Shown piece after piece: positions 43,630 through 53,219 of a DNA stretch of 56,881 nucleotides (position 1 is its first letter; the number at the start of each line of letters is the position of its first letter). The stretch comes from Erysipelotrichaceae bacterium (GTDB taxonomy: Bacteria > Bacillota_I > Bacilli_A > Erysipelotrichales > Erysipelotrichaceae). The position numbers were made by a program, and so were the translations under genes. The DNA lies in contig JAUYTU010000026.1 of NCBI GenBank assembly GCA_030694975.1, positions 1 to 56,881 on the forward strand, read 5' to 3'. A model generated the notes under the pieces. It was given only the letters and a program-made list of their open reading frames with translations. It was not told where the DNA came from and did no database searches.

Positions 43630-45266
43630 ATGACCACGGATAACCGCGGGATGATTTGTTTTTTACGCGAAACAACATGCTCAATCAGGATATCTTCCCC
43701 ATTGACCAACGTCGGATACGCCTCTTCTACGATCCACTTATCCTTACCGGCATAGTACATAACGGATCCGTTTTTCTCAATGCTTGTAAAAATCATTAAG
43801 AGCAAATCAAGTTTCTTCTCAACACAATAATTCTCCATGGTCAGAAGCAGTTGCTCCTTAATCACCTTCACCTCATCTAAGAAATACAGATTCATCTGAC
43901 CCAACATTAACTTCATATTGGAAATCGAATATTCCTTCAAATCATGTTCAATGATTGACGTTAAATCGCGATCCTTCAGACTTGAACCCATCGAGAACAA
44001 CTCCTTCGCAAATGCTTCCGTATCGATATTCGCCTTCGCTGCCAATAGCTTGGCCAAAGCAATATCAACCGGCGTTGTTGTCGGTGAGTTGAAATTCAGC
44101 GTATCTGAGATTACAGCCCCTAATAACAATCCCGACATTTTAGCATCCAATTCAATATCATTTTCCTCATACATCAACGCTACGATCGTCGAGGTCGAAC
44201 CAACCAACTGATTTCTAAACATAATGGGCGAACTGGTTTGAATACCGCCGATGCGATGATGATCAATGATTTCCACGATATCCGCCAATTCAATATTTTC
44301 AACGCTTTGCGATGTTTCATTGTGGTCCAATAAGATCAGACTCTTATTTTTACTGTTCAATAAGTGATAACGGGACACCAACCCAAACACCCGCTTCTTA
44401 TCATCCACCACCGGATACGAACGGAAACGTGATTTGACGATTTTTTTACTTACATTATCAACATATTCCAACTTATTAAACGAAATTGGATCCACCGTCA
44501 TAATGTCTTTAATCGGCGATGAATAGAAAAGATAGCGAGAAGTATTCAATGTTCCATGCCCGGAAATAATGACGGCACAACCCATTTCACGCGCTTTCAT
44601 GACCACAACACTGGCCACTGTATTGGCCCAAACGATAATCAGGCAACCCGCACCCTTATCGATCGCTTCAATTTGAGCGGTCGTATCATTACCCACGATA
44701 ACGATGCGATCGGTCAGTTCATAGTTATCTAATTTATTAGCCGCAATCGCAACAATTGAAACTTTGCCATTCATCCGAAGGTGATCAGGTGTGTAGATCA
44801 GCTTCCCCTTTATCGTCTTCGCAATGTATTCAATCGGCGTTTTCATGAGCAAATCAATACTTTTCGCCGTGTCACCCATCGCAACCCGCGAAATATTGGA
44901 GTTGGTAATCATGCCCAACAGTTGACCTTTGTCATTAACCACCGTCAACGCTTGCTTATGTTGTTGTTCCAACAGATTGTATGCCTCCAAAATCGTTGTT
45001 TCCGGAGACACCGAAATGGCTTCATCCATCTCAATTTCATGAAGCTGACTGCGCGCATCATCCAGATACATCGGCTTAGAAAAACCAAACTTTTTCAATA
45101 AATATTCAGTTTCTAAATTGATATCCCCTAAACGGCAGGCAATCGCATTAACACCCAACTTCTGCTTTAACGTCGCATAACCGATGACCGAACAAATTGA
45201 GTCCGAATCCGGATGCTTATGACCTGTCACATAGACGACATCATTGGTTTCCATCATTCTTGACAT
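43611..45266 (-). CDS. CBS-domain manganese-dependent inorganic pyrophosphatase
   Basis: A 551-residue family II pyrophosphatase. The N-terminal DHH domain begins G-H-K-H-P-D-S-D-S near residue 16 and resumes after an insert with D-H-N-E and I-I-D-H-H-R; DHHA2 closes the protein. Between them lie two CBS domains flanking a DRTGG domain (about 75-300), the nucleotide-regulated variant in which AMP/ADP inhibit and ATP or Ap4A activate. It hydrolyses pyrophosphate. The ATG at 45266 follows GAGGAG; a GTG 15 bases upstream is less likely. Confidence 0.94.
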   Translation of the reverse strand: MSRMMETNDVVYVTGHKHPDSDSICSVIGYATLKQKLGVNAIACRLGDINLETEYLLKKFGFSKPMYLDDARSQLHEIEMDEAISVSPETTILEAYNLLEQQHKQALTVVNDKGQLLGMITNSNISRVAMGDTAKSIDLLMKTPIEYIAKTIKGKLIYTPDHLRMNGKVSIVAIAANKLDNYELTDRIVIVGNDTTAQIEAIDKGAGCLIIVWANTVASVVVMKAREMGCAVIISGHGTLNTSRYLFYSSPIKDIMTVDPISFNKLEYVDNVSKKIVKSRFRSYPVVDDKKRVFGLVSRYHLLNSKNKSLILLDHNETSQSVENIELADIVEIIDHHRIGGIQTSSPIMFRNQLVGSTSTIVALMYEENDIELDAKMSGLLLGAVISDTLNFNSPTTTPVDIALAKLLAAKANIDTEAFAKELFSMGSSLKDRDLTSIIEHDLKEYSISNMKLMLGQMNLYFLDEVKVIKEQLLLTMENYCVEKKLDLLLMIFTSIEKNGSVMYYAGKDKWIVEEAYPTLVNGEDILIEHVVSRKKQIIPRLSVVIQEKGQ

Positions 45267-45324
45267 AACATCACTCCTCACTTATGACTATATTGTAAGC
45301 GATAGACCGTATTTTTTCATCAAC

Positions 45325-45353
45325 AAAAAACATGAATGTCTCCACTCATGTCT
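45325..45353 (-). terminator. MFS gene terminator
   Basis: ACATGA and TCATGT arms with a ten-base loop, followed on the minus strand by TTTTTTG. Overlaps the end of the MFS gene. Confidence 0.6.
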
Positions 45354-46584
45354 CACTCACTGTAACTTCAACAAACAGATCCTTCATTCGACGATCCAAT
45401 GTCAGCCAGACAATAGGAATCATGGCTAAAGACAATCCGCTTATCGCCAATACGGTCATCGAAATATGTTCTGCGAAAAATCCGTATGCAAGCGAGGACA
45501 TAGCCACTCCCCCAGTCGATGCTGTCATGACAAATCCAATGATCATTCCTCGTTTATCCGCAGGTATCGCCAAGATTAGTACGGAGTTCAATACAGCATT
45601 AGCCATCGTGATAAGTGAGTTGGCCAAGAAGAAAATCATTGCCAGCCAATAGAAATTTCCCATCAAGTATCCGATGAGAAACAAACCATTTCCTACGATG
45701 AAACCAAATACCATCACCCGATAGCGTTGTTTATAAGAAAACTGAACGATTCCGGTAATCATCATACTGACAACACCGGACAATGAAAACACAGACATCA
45801 ATAATCCATATTGAACGATATCGAAGCCTTTTGAATAAACAAAGGGTAACATAATTGAAAACATCCCCGAAATCAAGAAATTTAACAATAACGCTCCTGA
45901 CATTAGAAATCGCAAGGACTTATCATTATAAGTCGCCACTGCCCCTTCTTTGATATCCGCCACAATTTGAGCAACATGAATCTTCGTACCCGCTTTTTTC
46001 GTTGGCGGTATCTCGATAAACAGCTCCGAGAATGCTGAAATCATAAATGACACACCATTTAACAAAATCATTAACGGCACACCGAACACTATCAATAGCA
46101 CACCGCTTAATGCACGACCGCTCAACCCCAATAAACTCATAATTCCGCCATTCAGCGATTGTCCGCGCATTAAATCTTTATTTGGAATTGTATCAACCAA
46201 TACGGTCTGTATGGCCGGTGAGAAAAAAAGATGACAAAACGCAGCCACAAAAGCCGTGAACATCACCATGATTACACTTAGATTTTCTTGATAAGCAAAA
46301 TAAGCAACACCAAACATAACCAATCCGCGAATGAAATCCATCATCACGATAATCGATTTACGATTAGAGCGATCAACAATCGCCCCGGCAATCGGAGAGC
46401 CGAACATGGTCACAAACATACTGATTGAAGCCATGATGCCCATGATTGCGGTTGAGCCGGTTCGATCGTAAACCCAAAATGAAATTGCTATGCTATACAA
46501 TATATCACCGAATACTGAAAATCCATTTCCCTGTAATAACAGAACAAAATTCTTATTCCACATTTTTTTAGCTATATCGCCCAT
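45346..46584 (-). CDS. Major facilitator exporter (DHA3-like)
   Basis: A 412-residue MFS protein with twelve membrane helices. The N-terminal N-F-V-L-L-L-Q-G-N-G-F-S-V-F-G-D segment and the G-A-I-V-D-R-S-N-R-K loop after helix 2 are typical of DHA3 drug exporters such as macrolide-efflux relatives. Substrate unknown. It is monocistronic; upstream DNA (46585-46702) is very AT-rich with no gene. Confidence 0.88.
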   Translation of the reverse strand: MGDIAKKMWNKNFVLLLQGNGFSVFGDILYSIAISFWVYDRTGSTAIMGIMASISMFVTMFGSPIAGAIVDRSNRKSIIVMMDFIRGLVMFGVAYFAYQENLSVIMVMFTAFVAAFCHLFFSPAIQTVLVDTIPNKDLMRGQSLNGGIMSLLGLSGRALSGVLLIVFGVPLMILLNGVSFMISAFSELFIEIPPTKKAGTKIHVAQIVADIKEGAVATYNDKSLRFLMSGALLLNFLISGMFSIMLPFVYSKGFDIVQYGLLMSVFSLSGVVSMMITGIVQFSYKQRYRVMVFGFIVGNGLFLIGYLMGNFYWLAMIFFLANSLITMANAVLNSVLILAIPADKRGMIIGFVMTASTGGVAMSSLAYGFFAEHISMTVLAISGLSLAMIPIVWLTLDRRMKDLFVEVTVSET

Positions 46585-46702
46585 AACATTACCTCTTACA
46601 GCGATATTTAATCACATTATGGGAATTAAATCAATATAATTTATTATATTATTAATATTATTTAATTATTAATTAATTAAAAGCATATTTAAATTCACTT
46701 TA

Positions 46703-47710
46703 TCAATCATTCCCTGTTGCTAACTCGCGCAAGACATTGACCTGTGAGTCCTGCCCCAAAACAATCATCGTATCACCTTCCGCCAACATTTCATCCGACG
46801 ACGGATTGAATATGAGATTCAAAGAATTCTTCTTTTTAATCGCCATAACCATCAGGCGGGTTTTTTCCGGAATCCGCGCCTCCTTCAATGACAAGTCAAT
46901 CAATGATGATGACTTTTGAATAACGACTTCCTCCAAATCAAACTCCACTTCCCCTGCCATGGTAATTGCGTCCAAGAAAGAGATGATGGATGGTCGCACC
47001 AATGATGCGGCTAAACGACGTCCACCGATCTCATTGGGTGAAATCGTGTTGTTCGCTCCTGCTTTTTTCAGCTTTTCATCCGCACCTTTCTCAATAGCTT
47101 TCGCTACGATATATAAATCCGGATTCATACCTCGAGCAGTCAATACGGTATATACATTGTAACTGTCGCGGGATAGTGAGGCGATCAGTCCTTTCGCCCG
47201 ATAAATTTGCGCTTGTTCTAACACTTCTTCTTGCGTAGCATTTCCAACAAAAGCCAAAATACCGTGATTGATCAGATTGGCAATGACATCCTCATTGTTA
47301 TCAATCACCACAAACGGAACTTTCTTTGAAGTTAAGTAATCAATGACGGCACTACCCGTTTCCCCACTGCCACAAACGATATAGTGATTTTCCAACCGTT
47401 CAATCGAATTTTTCATTTTCCTTCTCCTTAATGCCTCCATCACATTGCTCTCAAATAAAGAACTTGCGATATTGGTCAATAAATAACCCACCGTTCCCAA
47501 ACTTAACAAAATCAGTGCAATCGAAAAAATCTTCGCACTTGGCGTCATCGCTGCTACCTCTTGATAACCAACGGTCGAAATCGTGATAATCGTCATATAC
47601 AAAGCATCCAGCCATGATACCGATAGAAAATAGCGATAACCCGATGCTCCAACGATTACCAATAAGAATAATATAAACAGTGATATAGCGATTCGTTTAC
47701 CAAAAACCAT
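46703..47710 (-). CDS. Two-helix potassium channel with RCK (TrkA-N/C) domains
   Basis: The 335-residue protein has two membrane helices (about 7-25 and 55-80) bracketing a pore loop whose filter reads T-V-G-Y-Q-E rather than the usual TVGYGD. A TrkA-N Rossmann domain (V-C-G-S-G-E-T-G near 107) and a TrkA-C domain follow, as in MthK-like channels gated by ligands such as Ca or nucleotides. The start at 47710 follows AAGGAGG; the longer frame runs through the upstream terminator. Confidence 0.9.
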   Translation of the reverse strand: MVFGKRIAISLFILFLLVIVGASGYRYFLSVSWLDALYMTIITISTVGYQEVAAMTPSAKIFSIALILLSLGTVGYLLTNIASSLFESNVMEALRRRKMKNSIERLENHYIVCGSGETGSAVIDYLTSKKVPFVVIDNNEDVIANLINHGILAFVGNATQEEVLEQAQIYRAKGLIASLSRDSYNVYTVLTARGMNPDLYIVAKAIEKGADEKLKKAGANNTISPNEIGGRRLAASLVRPSIISFLDAITMAGEVEFDLEEVVIQKSSSLIDLSLKEARIPEKTRLMVMAIKKKNSLNLIFNPSSDEMLAEGDTMIVLGQDSQVNVLRELATGND

Positions 47711-47737
47711 ACGTATCGCCTCCTTGTTTTCATTATA

Positions 47738-47768
47738 ACAAAAAAAGCACCGTCTCGGCGACGATGCT
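47738..47768 (-). terminator. Terminator of the CoA-disulfide reductase gene
   Basis: On the minus strand AGCATCGTC pairs with GACGGTGCT (one G-U) and is followed by seven T's. It sits just after the reductase stop and before the channel promoter. Confidence 0.85.
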
Positions 47769-47775
47769 TCATAAG

Positions 47776-49098
47776 TTATTCTTTCACTGCGTTTGCGGCA
47801 ATATGCATAACATCCCAAGTGGATGCAAAGGGTGGGGCATAACCAAAGTCCAACCCGCCAAATTCACTCGCGGTCATCTTCACTGAAATCGCCACAACAA
47901 ACGGATTGACTCGCAAAGCCGTGCCTACAGCCCCAATCAACTGCGCTCCTAATATTACCTTTGAAAGTTTATCTACGACCAATTTAATCGTTACTTTCCC
48001 ATGATTGGGATAGTAGTGCGCATGATTACCTGCGGTAATGGTCACTGATTCGATTTCACCATCATAATCTGCAGCTTCTGATTCTCCGATCCCCGTTTTA
48101 GCAAGTTCCAAATCCAGAATTTTAATCATCGCACTTCCCAATGCCTGATCATATGATTTATCTTTACCCGCCAAAATTTCCGCAATCAGTTTTCCCTGTT
48201 TATTGGCATTGGTTGCCAAAGGGATGTACTTAACTTTGCCGGTCACCCGATGATTTACGGTAGCACAATCGCCCGCCGCGTAAACATCTTCTACATTGGT
48301 GCGCATTTGATTATCAATTACAATCGCGCCATTGCCAATCATTTCTAACCCTGAATCTTTCAAGAATGCGGTACTTGGACGTACCCCAACCGCAAATACA
48401 ACCATTTGAGCTTTCTTACTGCCCTTATCGGTGATGACCAACAGTTCATTATCTGATTTTTTGATTTCAGTAGCGGTTTCCTTTAGCCGCAGTTCGATTC
48501 CGCTTTTCGTTAAATAGTCTGCGACCTGTTCGCTGAATTCATTGTCAAATACCGTCAAAACCCGATCCAACCGTTCGATCACTGTCACTTTTTTGCCTTG
48601 ATGTACAAAAGCTTCGACCAGTTCAAGACCAATATAACCACCTCCGACAATGACTACAGACTCTACGTTTTTAAGTGCATCTCGAATATCCATCGCATCT
48701 TGCAAAGACTTCAACACAAATACCCCCGGCAAGTCCTTTCCTGGAATCGGCGGTACGATCGGTGTTGCTCCGGTCGTGATAATCAGACGATCATAACTTT
48801 CCTGAAACACACCGGACTCATTCTCTACATCGACTGTCTTGTTTGCAGCATCCAATCCAATCACAGTATGTCCTAACCGGACATCGATACCCGACTTTTT
48901 AAATTGATCCACTGTACGGATCCTTAATTTGTTAATATCATCGTTTTCACCGGATACATAATAAGGCAAGCCACACCCGGCATACGATACTTCTTGAGTT
49001 TTCTCAAAAACAATGACCTGCGCATCAGGTAATTCCCGACTTAACTTTGCGGCTGCGCTCATTCCTGCCGCAACTCCGCCAATAATAATAATTTTCAT
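47776..49098 (-). CDS. CoA-disulfide reductase / NADH oxidase-like flavoprotein
   Basis: A 440-residue single-cysteine flavoprotein. FAD motif G-G-V-A-A-G at 7-12, redox Cys42 in Y-A-G-C-G-L-P-Y-Y, NAD motif G-G-G-Y-I-G-L-E near 155 and a C-terminal dimerisation domain. It reduces CoA disulfide or O2 with NAD(P)H. It is similar to the N-terminal part of the fusion at 33919, so two CoA-type thiol systems exist in this window. Single gene with terminator. Confidence 0.9.
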   Translation of the reverse strand: MKIIIIGGVAAGMSAAAKLSRELPDAQVIVFEKTQEVSYAGCGLPYYVSGENDDINKLRIRTVDQFKKSGIDVRLGHTVIGLDAANKTVDVENESGVFQESYDRLIITTGATPIVPPIPGKDLPGVFVLKSLQDAMDIRDALKNVESVVIVGGGYIGLELVEAFVHQGKKVTVIERLDRVLTVFDNEFSEQVADYLTKSGIELRLKETATEIKKSDNELLVITDKGSKKAQMVVFAVGVRPSTAFLKDSGLEMIGNGAIVIDNQMRTNVEDVYAAGDCATVNHRVTGKVKYIPLATNANKQGKLIAEILAGKDKSYDQALGSAMIKILDLELAKTGIGESEAADYDGEIESVTITAGNHAHYYPNHGKVTIKLVVDKLSKVILGAQLIGAVGTALRVNPFVVAISVKMTASEFGGLDFGYAPPFASTWDVMHIAANAVKE

Positions 49099-49201
49099 AC
49101 GTTATTTACCTCATTTTTATTGTATCAAATATCCCAAGTATTTACGCAGTTATTGACTTAGTGACGGTTCGGTGGCACAATGTGTAAAACGGAGAACACC
49201 T

Positions 49202-49546
49202 ATGGAAATAAACGAACTTATTGATAAAATCAAAACATTTTGTGAAGAACGTGATTGGGATCAGTATCATAATCCTAAAGATTTGGCTATCGGCATTTCT
49301 ACCGAAGCAGCGGAACTTTTAGATTTGTTTAGATTCAAAAACAATGAAGAAATACAGGATACTGTCACCAATCGTCGGGAGCACATTGAAGATGAACTGG
49401 CTGATGTGTTATTTTTTGTCTTGCGTTTTGCTCAAACCAATGATATTGATTTAAAGAAAGCTCTTGTTAATAAAATGGCGAAAAACGCCATAAAATATCC
49501 TATTGATAAGGTGAAGGGAAATAATAAAAAGTATAATGAGTATTAA
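49202..49546 (+). CDS. MazG-like nucleotide pyrophosphohydrolase
   Basis: A 114-residue all-alpha NTP pyrophosphatase of the MazG/dCTPase-like group. The metal site is formed by E-A-A-E-L-L-D near residue 38 and D-E-L-A-D-V-L near 72. It cleans non-canonical nucleotides or lowers nucleotide alarm levels. The start at 49202 follows CGGAGA; the extension upstream lacks a site. Monocistronic. Confidence 0.9.
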   Translation: MEINELIDKIKTFCEERDWDQYHNPKDLAIGISTEAAELLDLFRFKNNEEIQDTVTNRREHIEDELADVLFFVLRFAQTNDIDLKKALVNKMAKNAIKYPIDKVKGNNKKYNEY

Positions 49547-49548
49547 AA

Positions 49549-49569
49549 AAGAAGGGTCATGCCCTTCTT
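49549..49569. terminator. Bidirectional terminator
   Basis: AAGAAGGG-TCATG-CCCTTCTT between the convergent MazG-like and sortase genes, with A/T tracts on both sides. Confidence 0.85.
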
Positions 49570-50299
49570 AGTTATTGATAAGTCGTGCGTGGATGATGAT
49601 CCGTCCATCATCAATGGAGTAATCACAAGAAACCAAAGTCAATATTTGCGTAACATCCGTCATATCAATATCGATTTTATAGAGTGAGCGACCTTTGTAT
49701 AATTTGATCATCGATGCCATACTTTGGTCATTTGCCGGAACTTTCATTCCTGAAACCGTAGCTTCCGCAACATATACGGAAAATATTTCATATCGTCGAA
49801 TACCTTCCAATGTTCGGATCTCTATGATTTCCTTACTTGGCAGATAACTCGATTTTTTGTATCTATCCAAAAAGCCGAACATCGCATCATTTCTCATTGC
49901 ATGGCCATAAACCATGACATGTTTATCTGAAAAATCTTTGGCGTTGCGATAATCCATAAATATCGCACCGTATTTACTGCGCTCTTTTTGAAAGTTTCTG
50001 GTCAGGTAATAACTGTTATTAGTTCCCTTTACCATCGGATAATCAATTTCAGTACCACCGATGGATATCCAACCGGCATAATCTTTATTGATCCCAAGAA
50101 ACTGTTGATTAAATTCAGCATAATAATCTCGAGTTGTGTCCGTATTGGTAACCGGCGGAACAAAGGTATTGCTTATTTCAACGAGTTCTTCTTTCTGCTC
50201 CTTAAACTGACTGTATTCCCAATATTCAAAGCCTAAAAGACCGACGGATGTCAGGATAAGTAAAACAGCAAACAATCGGACAATCTTACGTATATTCAT
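49568..50299 (-). CDS. Class B-like sortase
   Basis: A 243-residue membrane-anchored transpeptidase: one N-terminal helix (about 7-24), then the sortase barrel. Catalytic residues are H133 in V-Y-G-H-A-M, C225 in T-L-V-S-C-D and R233. The G-W-I-S-I, I-D-Y-P-M-V, F-M-D-Y-R-N and M-F-G-F-L-D-R-Y segments are those of class B enzymes. It is the only sortase in the window and the natural candidate to anchor the LPDTS proteins at 21606, 55285 and 56268, although LPDTS is best known as a class D substrate. Likely co-transcribed with the gene upstream. Confidence 0.92.
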   Translation of the reverse strand: MNIRKIVRLFAVLLILTSVGLLGFEYWEYSQFKEQKEELVEISNTFVPPVTNTDTTRDYYAEFNQQFLGINKDYAGWISIGGTEIDYPMVKGTNNSYYLTRNFQKERSKYGAIFMDYRNAKDFSDKHVMVYGHAMRNDAMFGFLDRYKKSSYLPSKEIIEIRTLEGIRRYEIFSVYVAEATVSGMKVPANDQSMASMIKLYKGRSLYKIDIDMTDVTQILTLVSCDYSIDDGRIIIHARLINN

Positions 50300-50314
50300 A
50301 CAATCACCACCATT

Positions 50315-50863
50315 CTAGGGCAAATAAAGCCATCCGCCCATGGCTGCATCCATCCATTCACCATCCGGAACAATGACCCACTGAATGCCCACTAAGTTTA
50401 CCCGGACTTCGACTGCCCGTGTTACCAATGGGATATCAGGATTGTACATCGCCGAGGCAAATGCCTGAGAAAGCAAAGAATCATTCAATATATCTTCAAC
50501 GCTGTTAAATGTGAGATCATGTTGTTGTTTGACCTTTGTGAACACTTGAGCAACGTCTCGGTTGGTAATCCAACAGTTAACAATATAATACCCATCTTCT
50601 TTTCTATAATCAATCACTTCGACCGAAAGATTTCGCGCAATCGCTTCTTCAATCCCTAAATCACCCACAGAGAACACAGCCATCAACTGCAAATAATCCG
50701 GTTCTGTAAAATAGTTAATCGCTGTGGCATAGTCTTTCTTAACGATAGACTCAATACCTTTGACCGCTGCTTCATCCGCTCTTTCCCAATTTTGCCACGT
50801 ATAAAATCCCAGTCCTGCGACCAGAAGAATCACAATCAATAACCATCCGACACTCTTCTTCAT
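50315..50863 (-). CDS. Membrane-anchored protein of unknown function beside the sortase
   Basis: The 182-residue protein has a single N-terminal membrane helix (about 5-22) and an outside domain resembling the NTF2/lumazine-binding-like fold of DUF4878-type proteins (the stretch A-A-V-K-G-I-E-S-I-V-K-K-D-Y-A-T-A-I-N-Y-F is typical). The sortase starts 15 bases after it stops, so they form an operon; a helper or envelope-stress role is possible. I cannot assign a function. Confidence 0.7.
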   Translation of the reverse strand: MKKSVGWLLIVILLVAGLGFYTWQNWERADEAAVKGIESIVKKDYATAINYFTEPDYLQLMAVFSVGDLGIEEAIARNLSVEVIDYRKEDGYYIVNCWITNRDVAQVFTKVKQQHDLTFNSVEDILNDSLLSQAFASAMYNPDIPLVTRAVEVRVNLVGIQWVIVPDGEWMDAAMGGWLYLP

Positions 50864-50892
50864 CCATGATCCATCCGTTCTAATTTACATTT

Positions 50893-51912
50893 TTAAAGGA
50901 CTTCTGCCAAGGATACCGAGCATTGAGTCAGTCGTTCGATAACGACATCACACCAATGATCAAACTCAACTTCATCCACTTGAAGACTTGCGTCCTTCTC
51001 GACACTATCCAAATACATTTGAATACCTTTTGCTAATGGGACGGTTAGCGGTATTTCCCCAATGACCGACTTAATTTTCGAATTGTCAAAAATCACGGAA
51101 TATTGCTTATCGCCGACAATCGTTGACTTAAAGTCATACGTATGACTCATGGCTAACACCGACGAAGGTATGTACACCGGTCGAAGACCCACATGATAAT
51201 AATCGGCGATGATTTGGTAAATGTGATTCCAGCTGAGAGATTCCTCACTTGTCAGCTGATACACCTCTCCCAATGTTTCTTCTTTAAGAAATATTTTGGA
51301 TATGGCTAATGCAAAATCAATGCTGTGCATGCTTGCCCAAACCGAAGTACCATCACCATGGATCAGAACTTTCTTATTGCGTTTGATCCGTTGAATGACC
51401 GGATAAATCTCATTTCCTTTGACGCTCACCGGAATTCGGGTTTCATCATACGTTTGTGACGGTCGGATAATGGTGACCGGAAAATGTTCGCGAGTGAATG
51501 CTGCCAAGAATATTTCTTCCGAAGCTTGCTTGTTACGGCCATACGAACTGAAGGGATTGTTTTTATCCGTGTTCTCATCAAACACTACCCGACCTTCACG
51601 ATTGTATGTTGCAACCGTACTGATAAAGATGAATTGTGTCATTTTGTCCTTAAAAATCTTAATCGACTTTTCTGCCTGGTGTGGATTAAAAATCACGAAG
51701 TGAAGAACGACATCAAAAAATCGGTCATTTAATAGTTCTTTCATATTTTCACTGTCAAATGCATCTGAAATCAATACTTCGGCGTTTGCCGGGACTTTAT
51801 CCGGTTGATTACCACGATTGATAATGGTCAACTCCACATCTTCTTTTGTTGCTAAAAGCTTACAAAGGTTGGTACTAATGGTCCCAGCACCTCCGACTAT
51901 GCATATTTTCAT
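50893..51912 (-). CDS. NAD-dependent epimerase/dehydratase family protein
   Basis: A 339-residue extended short-chain dehydrogenase. The nucleotide motif G-G-A-G-T-I-S-T is at residues 6-13 (the usual G-x-x-G-x-x-G with S in the last place), and the Y-x3-K catalytic pair is in S-Y-G-R-N-K near 135, preceded by a Ser/Thr at about 110. Such enzymes act on nucleotide sugars or related substrates. The ATG at 51912 follows GAGGTG. Neighbours do not reveal the substrate. Confidence 0.85.
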   Translation of the reverse strand: MKICIVGGAGTISTNLCKLLATKEDVELTIINRGNQPDKVPANAEVLISDAFDSENMKELLNDRFFDVVLHFVIFNPHQAEKSIKIFKDKMTQFIFISTVATYNREGRVVFDENTDKNNPFSSYGRNKQASEEIFLAAFTREHFPVTIIRPSQTYDETRIPVSVKGNEIYPVIQRIKRNKKVLIHGDGTSVWASMHSIDFALAISKIFLKEETLGEVYQLTSEESLSWNHIYQIIADYYHVGLRPVYIPSSVLAMSHTYDFKSTIVGDKQYSVIFDNSKIKSVIGEIPLTVPLAKGIQMYLDSVEKDASLQVDEVEFDHWCDVVIERLTQCSVSLAEVL

Positions 51913-51970
51913 ATTAAGCACCTCACTATCATTATACGACAATACCAACGATTTCGCACAATCTCTGACT

Positions 51971-51994
51971 AAAAAAGCTGGGTTTCCCCAGCTT
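51971..51994 (-). terminator. Terminator of the degenerate GGDEF gene
   Basis: AAGCTGGG and CCCAGCTT form an 8-bp stem; on the minus strand it runs into TTTTTT. It directly follows the stop at 51999. Confidence 0.88.
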
Positions 51995-51998
51995 CCGA

Positions 51999-53111
51999 TT
52001 AACTGCAGATTTGATTTTCACCTTCATCGCGCGATTTCTTGATTAACTCAAATAAGCGCTCCGTTAATATCTCATACTTTTCGCCAGGTTGCCTCTGCAA
52101 AACCGCAAAATTTGAGGGCAATTTGATTTTTGGGAAAAAATCGATTACTGCTATAATTTTCAATAGTCGTTGCGCCACATAAACCGCTTGGTGAAGTTTG
52201 ATTTCCGGCATGAAAATCAAAAATTCTCCATCACTCCAACGACCAAGAACATCAACCAGCCGTAGATCATTTCGAACGATTTGAACCAGCTGTTCCATGA
52301 TTTTCTCACCTTTTTCCTGACCGTAAACCGCGAAAACTTCTTTGATATCTGACAATGAGAAAATGATCAATGAGAAAGGTGTATCATATCGGTCGCTTCG
52401 AGCGATCTCAGATATAATCAATTCTTCCAGTTTACGATGAGTAACTGCACCTGTCGAAGTGTCTTCCAATGCCAACTTACGAATCTCATCTGACATAATT
52501 TTCAATTCATCATCTTTTATCTTCAGTTCCGCTTCATAATTTTCAATCATACGTGTGTACGACATAAACATCAAAATAATCAAAAGCAAACTCATACCGA
52601 TGGCCGAATAGTTGAACACCGTAAATATAAACGGCGGTAGTAAACCATTAATTGACCCAATGGTTTCGAAATTAAGCAACAAGGTTAACATCGCTATGTT
52701 AGCTACAGCAAAGAGCCATTGGAAAAATTTGAATTGACGGTTAATTGTAACAAACGGCAAGACTGCCAGTACCACAATGAAATAGTGGATGCCGATTTCC
52801 TTACCAAGGTACAACCAGATATTAGCAAAAAGTGCCGGTCCAATCAACAGATTCAACAGGATGCCGGCTATATCATCTTTTTTTGTCATACTCAAAATTC
52901 CGATAATTAATAACAGCAGAAGTACGCCGCCATTAAAGAAAATAGCATATTGATACAATGCAAAGTCAATCATTGCAAATCCACCGATGATATCCGCAAA
53001 CGCTAAAAAAGCTAGCACAGCAGCAACTTTAGTTATCGTTCTTCTCAGTTTCCCCAAATCAGAAAGAACATCAACGTGGTCAACAGATACTTCTTTTACC
53101 TTTTTCCCCAT
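51999..53111 (-). CDS. Membrane protein with degenerate GGDEF domain, I-site kept
   Basis: About 370 residues, paralogous to the GGEEF protein at 53785: six or seven membrane helices (about 30-190), a short coiled coil, then a GGDEF fold. The catalytic signature reads SDGEF (297-301 in the GTG-start numbering) and the metal strand reads F-S-L-S-D-I-K instead of F-D-L-D-D-F-K, so cyclase activity is unlikely. The inhibitory-site R-L-V-D lies five residues before the signature, as in c-di-GMP-binding GGDEF proteins. It may be a c-di-GMP receptor or a partner of the active paralog. A GTG at 53123 is an alternative start. Confidence 0.88.
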   Translation of the reverse strand: MGKKVKEVSVDHVDVLSDLGKLRRTITKVAAVLAFLAFADIIGGFAMIDFALYQYAIFFNGGVLLLLLIIGILSMTKKDDIAGILLNLLIGPALFANIWLYLGKEIGIHYFIVVLAVLPFVTINRQFKFFQWLFAVANIAMLTLLLNFETIGSINGLLPPFIFTVFNYSAIGMSLLLIILMFMSYTRMIENYEAELKIKDDELKIMSDEIRKLALEDTSTGAVTHRKLEELIISEIARSDRYDTPFSLIIFSLSDIKEVFAVYGQEKGEKIMEQLVQIVRNDLRLVDVLGRWSDGEFLIFMPEIKLHQAVYVAQRLLKIIAVIDFFPKIKLPSNFAVLQRQPGEKYEILTERLFELIKKSRDEGENQICS

Positions 53112-53134
53112 AGTAAACCCCACTTACTTTATAA

Positions 53135-53164
53135 TAAATATCTCACAAAAACAGACCATGTCAA
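53135..53164 (-). promoter_or_regulatory. Promoter of the degenerate GGDEF gene
   Basis: On the minus strand TTGACA (53164-53159), an 18-base spacer and TATTTA (53140-53135). The spacer end TTTTGTGAGATATT is shared with the promoter of the active paralog at 54920-54949, which points to gene duplication with promoter or to shared control. Confidence 0.6.
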
Positions 53165-53219
53165 TAGAACAAATTTACTAATTGACAAATCAGAACTTAA
53201 AATTTATTCATGACTCCGT

